The translations under genes and the position numbers were made by a program. Below, one piece after another: positions 54,276 to 62,514 of a stretch of DNA of 62,514 nt (its first letter is position 1; each line of letters opens with the position of its first letter). The stretch comes from Candidimonas sp. (GTDB taxonomy: Bacteria; Pseudomonadota; Gammaproteobacteria; Burkholderiales; Burkholderiaceae_B): the NCBI GenBank assembly GCA_004297945.1, contig SCRC01000043.1, positions 1 to 62,514 of the forward strand, read 5' to 3'. Under the pieces are notes generated by a model. It had not been told where the DNA came from and did not search any database. It worked only from the letters and a program-made list of their open reading frames with translations.

Positions 54276-55841
54276 ATGAATATTGCATCACTATTGAATC
54301 GGTCGGTGGATCGCTACCCCGATGCCATTGCTCTGGTCTTTGACCAGCGGCGCTGGTCGTACGCCCAATGGAATATACGCATCAACCGGGTCGCGGAAGC
54401 GCTGGTCGATTTGGGCGTACGCCCATTCGATCGGGTCGCCTTGTATTTGAGCACTGGCGAAGCATCGGTGACTGTTTATTTCGCCTGCCAGAAAATCGGC
54501 GCTGTCGTTGTACCCATGAATTTCAGGTTGGCTGCAGGCGAAGTCGCACACATTTTGCAAGATTCCGGCGCCAGATTGTTGGTGTACAGCCATGCGCTTG
54601 CCCGCCAGGCCGTCCAGGCGCAACAGCAGGTCAACGGCGTTCACGATTGCATCGTCGTTGCTGATGAGGGCGAAGCGTTGGCCGAAGGGCATTATCGTTA
54701 TGAGATGCTGGCCGAGCAAGGTGGCGGGCAACACGAACCGGATTACTGTGCGGCTCCCGGCGATTTATCTGCCCTGGTGTACACATCAGGCACGACCGGG
54801 CGCGCCAAAGGGGTGATGCACACTCACGCCAACGATTTGGCTATCGCCACGAATTGCACAATGGAATACAGTCTAGCCGCGACGGATCGGGCGCTGCATA
54901 TTGCACCGCTCTATCATGTAGGCGGCTTTCAGGCATTTTTTTTGCCGCACGTCATGGTGGGTGGTCTCAATGTGATTGAGCCCAGGTATCGCGCCTTGAG
55001 CACGCTTGAAAGAATCCAGTCCGAGCGCATCACCACACTGTTTGCCGTACCTACTCAAATTCAGGAGATGTTGTTTCATCCGGACTTCAAACGCTACGAT
55101 GTTTCTTCGCTACGCATGATTACGACGGGTGGCTCCGCGATGTCGTCGACCACCATGCGGCATGTATTGACCGATTTCTGTCCCGGTCTGTTTAATGGTT
55201 ACGGCATGACCGAGGCCAGTCTGACGCTGTTGCTGCATCCGCGCGATGCCTTGGCCAGGCTGGGTTCCTGCGGCAAGCCGACGCTGATGTCTGAGGCCCG
55301 GGTGGTGATCAATGACGCGGGCCGGGACGTGCGGCCCGACGAGATGGCCGCCGCCGACGAGATTGGCCAGTTAATCGTGCATGGGCCCCAGGTGATGGCG
55401 GGTTATTGGAATAATCCGGGCGAAACCAAGAAAAGGCTCAAGCACGGTTGGCTATACACGGGCGATCTATTCAGTCGCGATGCTAGTGGCTATTTTACGT
55501 TTCACGGTAGGGTCGATGACATGATCGTGTCGGGCGGCGAAAATATTTACCCACGTGAAATCGAGGAAGCGTTGTACCGCTGCCCAGGGGTCCAAGAGGC
55601 CGCAGTGGTCGGCTTGCCCGATGAGAAGTGGGGTCAAGTCGTGACGGCTTTTATTGTTCGCTCTGATCCGGCGCTGTCGGCCGAAGCGGTCAATGAATTC
55701 TGCCGCAACAATGGTAGTGTGGCCGCCTTCAAACGCCCACGTCGGATTCAGTTTGTCGATGAGCTGCTGACCAATCCCAGCGGCAAAGTCTTGAAGCGGG
55801 AATTGGTCCGGCTTTATTCGAAAGCGGTGCATCCATCCTAG
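54276..55841 (+). CDS. Acyl-CoA synthetase (AMP-forming), CaiC/FadD-like
   Basis: 521 residues. P-loop LVYTSGTTGRAKGVMHTH, FNGYGMTEASLTLLLHP, YTGDLFSRDASGYFTFHGRVDDMIVSGGENIYPREIEEAL and the acyl-adenylate Lys in NPSGKVLKRELV are all intact. The length matches CaiC-type betaine-CoA ligases as well as general medium-chain enzymes. It would feed the adjacent dehydrogenase. Confidence 0.92.
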   Translation: MNIASLLNRSVDRYPDAIALVFDQRRWSYAQWNIRINRVAEALVDLGVRPFDRVALYLSTGEASVTVYFACQKIGAVVVPMNFRLAAGEVAHILQDSGARLLVYSHALARQAVQAQQQVNGVHDCIVVADEGEALAEGHYRYEMLAEQGGGQHEPDYCAAPGDLSALVYTSGTTGRAKGVMHTHANDLAIATNCTMEYSLAATDRALHIAPLYHVGGFQAFFLPHVMVGGLNVIEPRYRALSTLERIQSERITTLFAVPTQIQEMLFHPDFKRYDVSSLRMITTGGSAMSSTTMRHVLTDFCPGLFNGYGMTEASLTLLLHPRDALARLGSCGKPTLMSEARVVINDAGRDVRPDEMAAADEIGQLIVHGPQVMAGYWNNPGETKKRLKHGWLYTGDLFSRDASGYFTFHGRVDDMIVSGGENIYPREIEEALYRCPGVQEAAVVGLPDEKWGQVVTAFIVRSDPALSAEAVNEFCRNNGSVAAFKRPRRIQFVDELLTNPSGKVLKRELVRLYSKAVHPS

Positions 55842-55882
55842 CGGATGCGTCGGTGTCCTGTGTCAATCATGTAGAGAGCGTG

Positions 55883-57223
55883 ATGACTATAGTTGCTGAT
55901 TTTATTCACCAGTTGGAATTCGATCAACTGCCCGATGCTGTGATTGCCCAGACGAGTCGCTGCGTTCTTGATTTGTGCGGTGTCGCTGCGGGCGGAGTCA
56001 CCACGCAATTGTCTGAGATTATTCGCGGCCACGCTGCCGAGAATTTTTGCAGTTCAGGCGTGAGTGCCCGCATGCTGTTTGATGGGCGCAGAGTCAGCGG
56101 ACCCGGTGCTGCATTGGCCGGAGGCATGACTATTGATAGCCTGGACGCCCACGATGGCCATGTGTTGACGAAGGGTCATGTTGGCGTGACGGTGTTCCCG
56201 GTATTGCTGGCTTTGGCGGATTGCGGCCGTGTGAATACGGGACGTGAATTCCTGGCCGGATTGGCAATGGGCTATGAAGTTGCGACCCGCGCCGGTATAG
56301 CCTTGCATAGGACTGCGTGTGATTACCATACGTCGGGAGCATGGAATGCGTTGGCCGCGGCAGCGCTGGGGGCCAGGGCGCTGGGTCTGGACCGTTGCGC
56401 TACACGCGAAGCGTTGGGAATTGCCGAGTATCACGGCCCGCGTAGCCAGATGATGCGCTGCATTGATCATCCCACCATGGTCAAGGACGGCTCGGGTTGG
56501 GGGGCGATGGCCGGACTAAGTGCGGCGTACCTGGCCCGCTCGGGTTTTACAGGGGCACCGGCGCTAACCATTGAAGATCCTGGCGTCCAGGATATCTGGG
56601 CTGATTTGGGGTCGCGCTGGCTTATCCTGGATCAATACTTCAAGCCGTATCCGGTATGCCGATGGGCGCAACCGGCAGTCGAGGCGGCTCTGGCACTGCG
56701 GCGCAAGCATAACTTGAATGTGGCCGATATCCGCCAGGTGTCGGTGTCGACTTTTCACCAGGCGTCCCGCTTGGCAACCCGCTTTCCGAAGACGACCGAA
56801 CAAGCCCAATACAGCCTTCCGTTTAGCGTGGCAATTGCATTATCACGCGGAATGTTGGGCGCGAAGGAAGTGGGCGTTGAGGCGCTTGCCGACGCGCAGG
56901 CCCTGCGTTTGTCGTCGTGCATGCAAGTGCTCGAACACGAGGAATACAACCAGCGGTTTCCAGCCCAACGCTGGGCTGAGGTAGCGTTTGAGTTGCAGGA
57001 TGGCACACACCTGTATTCCGCAGCGCGTACGGCCCGAGGCGATCCGGAAACGGCGGCCAGCGACACGGAAATTGCGGGCAAATTTTCTGATCTGGCTGTA
57101 CCGGTATTGGGCGAGGTGCGGGCGGAAGACATCAGGAACGGCGTTGCAGAGTTGGCCGAAGATAATCAGTCGCTGCCACGATTGCTGGATTTGGTGTTGA
57201 CGGGAGTTCCCACCGCCGCATAA
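55883..57223 (+). CDS. MmgE/PrpD family protein
   Basis: 446 residues from ATG 55883. DAHDGHVLTKGHVGVTVFPVLLALAD, GYEVATRAGIALHRT, YHTSGAWNALAAAALGARALGL and KPYPVCRWAQPAVEAAL are MmgE/PrpD signatures. Family members include 2-methylcitrate dehydratase, cis-aconitate decarboxylase and iminodisuccinate epimerase. Last gene of the operon; a dehydratase-like role on a CoA-pathway product is plausible but unproved. Confidence 0.9.
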   Translation: MTIVADFIHQLEFDQLPDAVIAQTSRCVLDLCGVAAGGVTTQLSEIIRGHAAENFCSSGVSARMLFDGRRVSGPGAALAGGMTIDSLDAHDGHVLTKGHVGVTVFPVLLALADCGRVNTGREFLAGLAMGYEVATRAGIALHRTACDYHTSGAWNALAAAALGARALGLDRCATREALGIAEYHGPRSQMMRCIDHPTMVKDGSGWGAMAGLSAAYLARSGFTGAPALTIEDPGVQDIWADLGSRWLILDQYFKPYPVCRWAQPAVEAALALRRKHNLNVADIRQVSVSTFHQASRLATRFPKTTEQAQYSLPFSVAIALSRGMLGAKEVGVEALADAQALRLSSCMQVLEHEEYNQRFPAQRWAEVAFELQDGTHLYSAARTARGDPETAASDTEIAGKFSDLAVPVLGEVRAEDIRNGVAELAEDNQSLPRLLDLVLTGVPTAA

Positions 57224-57400
57224 GAACCGTCACGCTTGGCTTTCGTGGGTCGCATGAATTGGATGCGCAGCATCGTCTCCAATGCGTAAGGGCGCCTGCC
57301 CTTGTCCGCCTTGTTTTTTTATTTCAAACGGCACGGTATGATGCGAATTGAGCCTTTGCCGGGGACTGCCCGGGGCAGGTTATCGAATTTTGGGCGGAGC

Positions 57401-57814
57401 ATGCAGGCACAGGCGGGCAAGGTGGCGGGGATAGGCGTGGATTTGCTTCATGTGGATCGGATTGCGCGTGCCTATGCCCGGCATGGCCTGAAGTTTGCAC
57501 AACGCATTCTGGGCGCGCAGGAGCTGGAAAAATTCCACGTTCGTTATCAGCGCGACAGTGAGCGCGGCTTGCGGTTTCTGGCGACGCGTTTTGCGGCCAA
57601 AGAGGCATTTTCCAAGGCCATAGGCTTGGGAATGCACCACCCCATGTCCTGGACACGCATGCAAACACTGAATGAACCGAGTGGGCGCCCGCTCGTGACC
57701 CTCAATGAGCCTTTGGCAAGCTGGTACGCACAGCGGTTCGGTGCTGCGCATGTTTCGATGACCGATGAGCGCGATGTGGTGGCGGCGTTTGTCGTCGTCG
57801 AGGCCAGACCATGA
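57401..57814 (+). CDS. acpS: Holo-[acyl-carrier-protein] synthase
   Basis: 137 residues from ATG 57401 after [19 protein letters not shown] (Mg Asp) and [16 protein letters not shown] (Glu-Ala-Phe core) are the AcpS signatures. It attaches phosphopantetheine to ACP. The longer frame to 57302 starts with TTG and adds atypical residues. nagZ follows 46 bases later. Confidence 0.94.
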   Translation: MQAQAGKVAGIGVDLLHVDRIARAYARHGLKFAQRILGAQELEKFHVRYQRDSERGLRFLATRFAAKEAFSKAIGLGMHHPMSWTRMQTLNEPSGRPLVTLNEPLASWYAQRFGAAHVSMTDERDVVAAFVVVEARP

Positions 57815-57860
57815 AGCCGCAGGTGGTTGAATTTGATGAATGCAGGAGTGAATTAGCGTA

Positions 57861-58919
57861 ATGCCCAAGCAAAAGAATGCTTCGAGTCTGGCCCCGGGGC
57901 CGGTGATGGTCGATGTCGCGGGGATCAAGTTGACGGCGCAGGAAAAGCGACGCCTGCGTCATCCCCTGGTGGGCGGCGTCATTCTGTTTGCCCGCAACTT
58001 TGAAAATCGGGAACAACTGGCGGCTTTGTGCCAGGCGATTCACGCCGAACGCAATGAACCTTTGCTGATTGCCGTCGATCACGAGGGTGGGCGGGTGCAG
58101 CGGTTCCGTACGGATGGTTTCACGCCGATTCCGGCCATGAGCCTGTTTGGCGAAATCTGGATGCAGGATTCCCTGGGCGCCATGCGCCTGGCGACCGAGG
58201 CGGGTTATGTGCTGGGTGCAGAGCTGCGCGCCTGCGGGGTCGACTTGAGCTTTACACCCGTGCTGGATCTGGATTATGGCGTTAGCAAGGTTATCGGCAA
58301 CCGTGCGTTTCATCGCGATCCACGTGTGGTGACACTACTGGCTCGTGCGCTGATACAGGGTTTGATGCTGGCCGATATGGCCTCTTGCGGTAAACACTTT
58401 CCGGGGCATGGCGCGGTGGAGGCGGATTCGCATCACGAGATTCCGGTCGATACCCGCAGCTTCGAAGAGATCATGCAAGACGATGCGGCCCCGTATGGGT
58501 GGCTGGGCGACATGGTATTGCCCTCGGTGATGCCCGCTCACGTCATTTACTCGAACGTCGATCCACATCCTGCGGGGTTCTCGCGGTATTGGATTCAGAC
58601 AGTATTACGCAACGACATGGCCTATGATGGGGTGGTGTTCTCCGACGACCTGACCATGCAGGGAGCGACGATTGCCGGCGATATTCTGGCGCGTGCCCAA
58701 GCAGCGCTGGGCGCGGGCTGCGATATGGTGCTGGTATGTAACCGTCCGGATATGGCGGATGACCTGCTGGCGCGTCTGGAGGTCAGCCATTCTGCTGAAT
58801 CTGCCGATCGGATTCGCCGCCTGGCGCCGCGCCGGCCCGCGCCGGATTGGAATTGCTTGCAGGCCAATGAACGCTATCTATATGCCCGACGACTTCAATC
58901 TCAAATCATTTCTGGCTGA
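57861..58919 (+). CDS. nagZ: Beta-N-acetylhexosaminidase
   Basis: 352 residues, glycoside hydrolase family 3. [13 protein letters not shown]-type [35 protein letters not shown] (His general acid loop) and [11 protein letters not shown] (Asp nucleophile) are present. NagZ removes GlcNAc from anhydro-muropeptides in the cytoplasm and connects with products of MltB-type enzymes. The end overlaps uvrC by 38 bases. Confidence 0.95.
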   Translation: MPKQKNASSLAPGPVMVDVAGIKLTAQEKRRLRHPLVGGVILFARNFENREQLAALCQAIHAERNEPLLIAVDHEGGRVQRFRTDGFTPIPAMSLFGEIWMQDSLGAMRLATEAGYVLGAELRACGVDLSFTPVLDLDYGVSKVIGNRAFHRDPRVVTLLARALIQGLMLADMASCGKHFPGHGAVEADSHHEIPVDTRSFEEIMQDDAAPYGWLGDMVLPSVMPAHVIYSNVDPHPAGFSRYWIQTVLRNDMAYDGVVFSDDLTMQGATIAGDILARAQAALGAGCDMVLVCNRPDMADDLLARLEVSHSAESADRIRRLAPRRPAPDWNCLQANERYLYARRLQSQIISG

Positions 58920-60705
58920 TCTTCCTCATCTGCCGGGCGTATACCGGCATATCGATGCGGCGGGAGAAGTCTTGTATGTAGGCAAGGCGCGAGACCTGAA
59001 AAAACGTGTCTCGTCGTATTTTCGAACCACGCTTGCCAGCCCGCGCATCGCCCAGATGGTGGCGCGGGTGGTGCGTCTCGAGGTGACGGTGACGCGCTCC
59101 GAGGCCGAGGCGTTGCTGCTCGAGAATAATCTTATCAAGAGTTTGAAGCCGCGCTACAACATTTTGTTCCGCGACGATAAATCGTATCCTTATCTGGCCA
59201 TCACGCATCACAAGGCTCCACGCATTGCGTATTACCGTGGCTCGACCAGCGGACGTGGGCGGTATTTCGGCCCCTATCCGAATTCGTGGGCGGTGCGCGA
59301 AACCATCCAGATACTACAGCGGGTGTTTCGCCTTAGAACCTGCGAAGACAATGTGTTTTCCAATCGATCGAGGCCTTGCTTGCTCTATCAGATCGGACGC
59401 TGTTCGGCGCCTTGTGTAGGCCTGATTTCGCCCGAAGATTATCAGGCCGACGTGGAGCGCGCCGTGCGTTTTCTCGACGGTCGTGCCAGCGAGGTGATGC
59501 AGGATATCGATGCGCGCATGCGGCAAGCGGCAGCGGCGCAACAATTTGAGCAGGCAGCCGTGCTGCGCGACCAGATGGGCGCACTAGCTCGCGTGCTGCA
59601 GCAGCAAACCATGGAAAAAATAGGCGATGACGACGCCGATGTGATTGCGATTGCACAGGCTGGAGGGCGCGTATGCGTCAACCTGGCCATGGTGCGGGGC
59701 GGCCGGCATCTGGGCGACAGACCCTTTTTCCCGACGCATACGAACGGCGATAGCGCTGGCGACGTACTGGCGGCATTTATGGGCCAGCACTATCCCGATA
59801 GCGCCATGCCATCGGTGCTGGTGTGCTCGCATCCGCTTCCCGACCCGGATCTCATGCGCGTGCTGGCCGAACAGACAGGCGTCAAGGCGCGGTTGCTGAC
59901 TCGGCCTCAGGGGATACGCAAGACGTGGCTTGCCCAGGCGTTGAAGAATGCCGAACTAGCGCTTGGCCGCTTGCTGTCCGAGTCTAGCGCGCGGGCGGCG
60001 CGCACCCTGGCGCTCGCTACGGCGCTGGATATGGATACCGACGAAGCGGCGCTCGATGCGATGCACATCGAGTGCTTCGATATCAGTCATACGGCGGGAG
60101 AAGCGACCCAGGCCTCCTGCGTGGTTTACAGACAGCACGCCATGCAGCCGTCTTTGTACAGACGCTACAACATTGCGGGGATTACACCGGGCGACGATTA
60201 TGCCGCGATGAGGCAGGTGCTGACGCGGCGCTTTACCCGCGTGGCCGATGGGCAGGCGACCATGCCTGATATTGCGCTCATTGATGGCGGCCGCGGCCAG
60301 GTCGAGGTGGCTCGCCAGGTATTTATAGAGCTGGGCCTGGATACGCACACCATTGTTGGCGTGGCCAAAGGGGAAGGGCGCAAGGTCGGGCTGGAAACCC
60401 TGGTGTTTGTCGATGGGCGCGCCCCGGTGGCTCTGGGCATCGAATCGGCGGCGCTGATGCTGGTAGCTCAAATCCGTGACGAGGCACACCGGTTTGCCAT
60501 TACGGGCATGCGTGCGCAGCGCGCGCGGGCGCGCAATGTGTCTCGGCTCGAAGAGATCGACGGCGTAGGCGCCAAGCGCCGGCAAAAATTGTTGGCGCGT
60601 TTTGGCGGGTTTTCCGGAGTGGTCGACGCCAGCGTTGACGATCTGGGCTCGGTTGATGGCATATCGCCCGAGTTGGCCGAGCGCATCTATCAGGCCTTGC
60701 GATGA
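58882..60705 (+). CDS. uvrC: Excinuclease ABC subunit C
   Basis: 607 residues from ATG 58882 ([10 protein letters not shown]); 58867 is a possible alternative. GIY-YIG nuclease [20 protein letters not shown], a UVR motif near 205-235 ([21 protein letters not shown]), RNase H-like domain [21 protein letters not shown] and C-terminal Hh[22 protein letters not shown]. It makes both incisions in nucleotide excision repair. No LexA box is seen upstream. Confidence 0.97.
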   Translation: MPDDFNLKSFLADLPHLPGVYRHIDAAGEVLYVGKARDLKKRVSSYFRTTLASPRIAQMVARVVRLEVTVTRSEAEALLLENNLIKSLKPRYNILFRDDKSYPYLAITHHKAPRIAYYRGSTSGRGRYFGPYPNSWAVRETIQILQRVFRLRTCEDNVFSNRSRPCLLYQIGRCSAPCVGLISPEDYQADVERAVRFLDGRASEVMQDIDARMRQAAAAQQFEQAAVLRDQMGALARVLQQQTMEKIGDDDADVIAIAQAGGRVCVNLAMVRGGRHLGDRPFFPTHTNGDSAGDVLAAFMGQHYPDSAMPSVLVCSHPLPDPDLMRVLAEQTGVKARLLTRPQGIRKTWLAQALKNAELALGRLLSESSARAARTLALATALDMDTDEAALDAMHIECFDISHTAGEATQASCVVYRQHAMQPSLYRRYNIAGITPGDDYAAMRQVLTRRFTRVADGQATMPDIALIDGGRGQVEVARQVFIELGLDTHTIVGVAKGEGRKVGLETLVFVDGRAPVALGIESAALMLVAQIRDEAHRFAITGMRAQRARARNVSRLEEIDGVGAKRRQKLLARFGGFSGVVDASVDDLGSVDGISPELAERIYQALR

Positions 60706-60721
60706 TGTAGTATTGCTCATT

Positions 60722-61288
60722 ATGCCGATCAACTTCCCAATTTTCCTGACCTGGCTGCGCATAGCCATGATCCCACTGGTGGTGGGTTTGTTCTACCTTC
60801 CCCACGGCTGGTTGCCGGCGCGCGACGCCATCGCGGCCGGGGCCTTCATTGTGGCCGCCCTGACCGACTGGCTCGACGGCTGGCTGGCTCGTCGCTGGAA
60901 TCAGACCTCGTCGTTCGGCGCCTTTCTGGATCCGGTGGCCGATAAGCTGATGGTGTGCGCGGCGCTTTTGGTGCTGCTGGGCTTGAACCGAGTCGATTTG
61001 TTTATTGCCTTGGTGATTATCGGGCGCGAAATCACCATTTCGGCCCTGCGCGAGTGGATGGCGAAAATCGGTGCCAGCGGCAGCGTAGCCGTGCATTGGC
61101 TGGGCAAGTTCAAAACGGCCGCGCAAATGGTGGCGATTCCCTGTCTTTTGTATTGGCGGCCCTTGTACGGCGTGCCGCTACAGACGGCGGGCCAGGTGCT
61201 GATTATTATCGCGGCGATCCTGACGGTCTGGTCCATGTGCTATTACCTGCGCCGCGCCTGGCCCGAGATTCGTGATCGGGCTGCATAG
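60722..61288 (+). CDS. pgsA: CDP-diacylglycerol-glycerol-3-phosphate 3-phosphatidyltransferase
   Basis: 188 residues from ATG 60722. The CDP-alcohol phosphotransferase motif is ALTDWLDGWLARRWNQTSSFGAFLDPVADK; four or more membrane segments surround it. It makes phosphatidylglycerol phosphate in the inner membrane. It follows uvrC by 16 bases. The tRNA genes often found after pgsA are absent. Confidence 0.95.
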   Translation: MPINFPIFLTWLRIAMIPLVVGLFYLPHGWLPARDAIAAGAFIVAALTDWLDGWLARRWNQTSSFGAFLDPVADKLMVCAALLVLLGLNRVDLFIALVIIGREITISALREWMAKIGASGSVAVHWLGKFKTAAQMVAIPCLLYWRPLYGVPLQTAGQVLIIIAAILTVWSMCYYLRRAWPEIRDRAA

Positions 61289-61472
61289 TTTCTATCGATT
61301 GTTCCTGATTCGATCAACGCGTGCTGTCCGACATTTGCCGTGACCGCCCTCGGGGCTTTCGTACTGCTCTGATGCGGGCAATAGCCGCAGCCCCTGGTTT
61401 GGCGCAGCCATTGGCTTTATCATCGCGGTGGCGCTGGTCATGTGGCTCGCACGGTCAGTACCCGGGCCATGG
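61289..61472. other. Convergent intergenic region pgsA/queF
   Basis: 184 bases between the ends of two convergent genes. No tRNA, no clear terminator hairpin and no supported gene were seen. Confidence 0.4.
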
Positions 61473-62303
61473 CTATTGCCTGACGGTACGCCGGTTGTCG
61501 ACATGGGCCGCGACACTGGCGCGCCATGGGTTGATGTCCAGGCCGCCACGGCGTGTGTAGCGTGCATAGACTCGCAGTGCCGAGGGCCGGCACGCCTGCC
61601 AGATATCGCAATACATGCGTTCGACGCAATGTTCGTGGAATTCGTTGTGGCGGCGCAGAGAAATAATGTATTTGAGCAGCGCTGCCCGATCCATTTGCGG
61701 GCCGCTATAGCTGACCTGGAGGCTGCCCCAGTCGGGCTGGCCCGTGACCGGGCAGTTGGATTTAAGCAAATCCGACACCAGAACTTCGCTGGCCGCCGCA
61801 GCCTGAGGCATGCAGCGCAGCAGCTCTGGCGCAGGCGTGTAACGATCAATGTCCACATCGATGCCGTCGATGTTGATCCCGGCTAGCGGCCGATAATTTT
61901 CCTTGCTGTCCGTCGCCATTGGATTCAGGCGCACCTCTACCGGCGCGCCTGCCGCGTCGCTCAGGTCGTGTTGCATACGCTGTTGCACCGATGCGAGATT
62001 TTCGTAGCGGCCTTCGTTGAACGAGTTCAGGTATAGCTTGAACGATTTGGATTCGATGATGCAGGGGCTGGCTTGCGAAAAGACGAAGCAGCCTGTGGCC
62101 ACGACCGGCTTGCCCTTGAGATTGAGCCAGGATAATTCGTAGGCGTTCCATATGTCGGCGCCATGCCAGGCGGGAGCAGGCTGTATGGCAAGGGTCTGGC
62201 GATTCCCTTGCCGGGCGATCGGAAAAAGCACCGTGGGATCATACGCCGTGGGGTAAGGCGCATCGTGACCCAGGGGGGCTTTAGCCAGTATGGAATCCGT
62301 CAT
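61473..62303 (-). CDS. queF: NADPH-dependent 7-cyano-7-deazaguanine reductase
   Basis: 276 residues, the long (E. coli-like) form made of two T-folds. The NADPH motif is ESKSFKLYLNSFN (84-96), the thioimide Cys184 is in SNCPVTGQPDWGS with Asp191, and FHEHCVERMYCDIW binds substrate. It reduces preQ0 to preQ1 for queuosine tRNA modification. No preQ1 riboswitch was recognised. Confidence 0.96.
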   Translation of the reverse strand: MTDSILAKAPLGHDAPYPTAYDPTVLFPIARQGNRQTLAIQPAPAWHGADIWNAYELSWLNLKGKPVVATGCFVFSQASPCIIESKSFKLYLNSFNEGRYENLASVQQRMQHDLSDAAGAPVEVRLNPMATDSKENYRPLAGINIDGIDVDIDRYTPAPELLRCMPQAAAASEVLVSDLLKSNCPVTGQPDWGSLQVSYSGPQMDRAALLKYIISLRRHNEFHEHCVERMYCDIWQACRPSALRVYARYTRRGGLDINPWRASVAAHVDNRRTVRQ

Positions 62304-62380
62304 ATCAATAAAAAGCGCTTGAATAACGCTGACGCAAATTAGAAAAAGAAGCTGACATTGTACTGCCCTCTAGCGGCTTA

Positions 62381-62479
62381 TTTCATATTATGAAAATACC
62401 ATGTCGCCATGTAAAAAATCAATGTTGCGAGGCACAAGATAATTTTTCATAGTGAAAAATCTAATTTTGTATTATGAAA
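62381..62479. promoter_or_regulatory. Three related dyad sites, candidate operators
   Basis: Site 1 (62381-62395) TTTCATA-T-TATGAAA is a perfect 7-base dyad. Site 2 (62442-62460) has ATTTTTCA and TGAAAAAT around TAG. Site 3 (62465-62479), TTTTGTATTATGAAA, is site 1 with two changes in the left arm. All lie in very AT-rich DNA between queF and whatever gene starts right of the window. The regulator is unknown. Confidence 0.5.
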
Positions 62480-62514
62480 TAAAATTTATAACATACTGAT
62501 TATAAATAATAATA

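Noticed and set aside
61289-61472. tRNA genes after pgsA
   Set aside because: The region was read for cloverleaf arms and a CCA end; none found.

Overview
The window looks like chromosome of a betaproteobacterium, most likely a Burkholderiales member of the Alcaligenaceae (Bordetella, Achromobacter, Pusillimonas type). The basis is gene order recalled from that group (ubiG-gph beside ompA, then gyrA-serC-pheA-hisC-tyrA-aroA-cmk-rpsA-ihfB-lapAB-hldA-hldD, later rplS-NUDIX-rsgA-M48-orn and acpS-nagZ-uvrC-pgsA), protein styles such as the OmpA, and moderate-to-high G+C. No search was run, so the genus is left open. I found no rRNA, tRNA, CRISPR array, prophage or insertion sequence with a transposase.

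Layout. 1-4873: a catabolic operon (phosphatase, glutamine-synthetase-like ligase, aldehyde dehydrogenase, iron alcohol dehydrogenase) divergent from a DeoR-type regulator; its logic fits breakdown of an amino alcohol through gamma-glutamyl intermediates. 4985-7075: gph, ubiG, ompA. 7642-19007: gyrA, the serine/aromatic/histidine amino-acid block serC-pheA-hisC-tyrA-aroA, cmk, rpsA, ihfB. 19321-25897: envelope genes lapA, lapB, hldA, hldD, then a comEA-like gene, cysM and mltB. 25908-28647: a deacetylase-family gene and etfBA. 28870-34363: a patchy accessory stretch with a LexA-controlled radical-SAM gene, a vapBC-type toxin-antitoxin pair, an orphan secreted protein, a large acyl-CoA dehydrogenase, a peroxiredoxin, and a 57-residue predicted membrane protein behind two LexA boxes. 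34684-38625: rplS, NUDIX, rsgA, M48 protease, orn. 38885-46892: the aerobic phenylacetyl-CoA pathway, paaABCDE-paaN-paaG-paaI-paaK. 47366-57223: an AraC-family regulator and an eight-gene operon joining an OpuC/OsmF-type quaternary-amine importer to a nitrilase-fold hydrolase, acyl-CoA dehydrogenase, acyl-CoA ligase and MmgE/PrpD protein. 57401-62303: acpS, nagZ, uvrC, pgsA and convergent queF. The last 200 bases hold three related dyads facing a gene outside the window.

Two themes stand out. First, a REP-like repeat is scattered through nearly every non-operonic gap: a GTAG head, then a hairpin whose two arms change together from copy to copy. Copies occur as inverted pairs, tandem arrays and 5'-truncated head arrays; three supply a stop codon or the end of a gene (gph, hldD, etfA), and one group lies in frame inside comEA. 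Second, two loci carry canonical CTGT-N8-ACAG LexA boxes. The best candidate for something undescribed is the 57-residue protein at 34190-34363, whose two boxes 33 bp apart suggest a tightly SOS-controlled membrane peptide analogous, but not visibly related, to SidA, TisB or DinQ.
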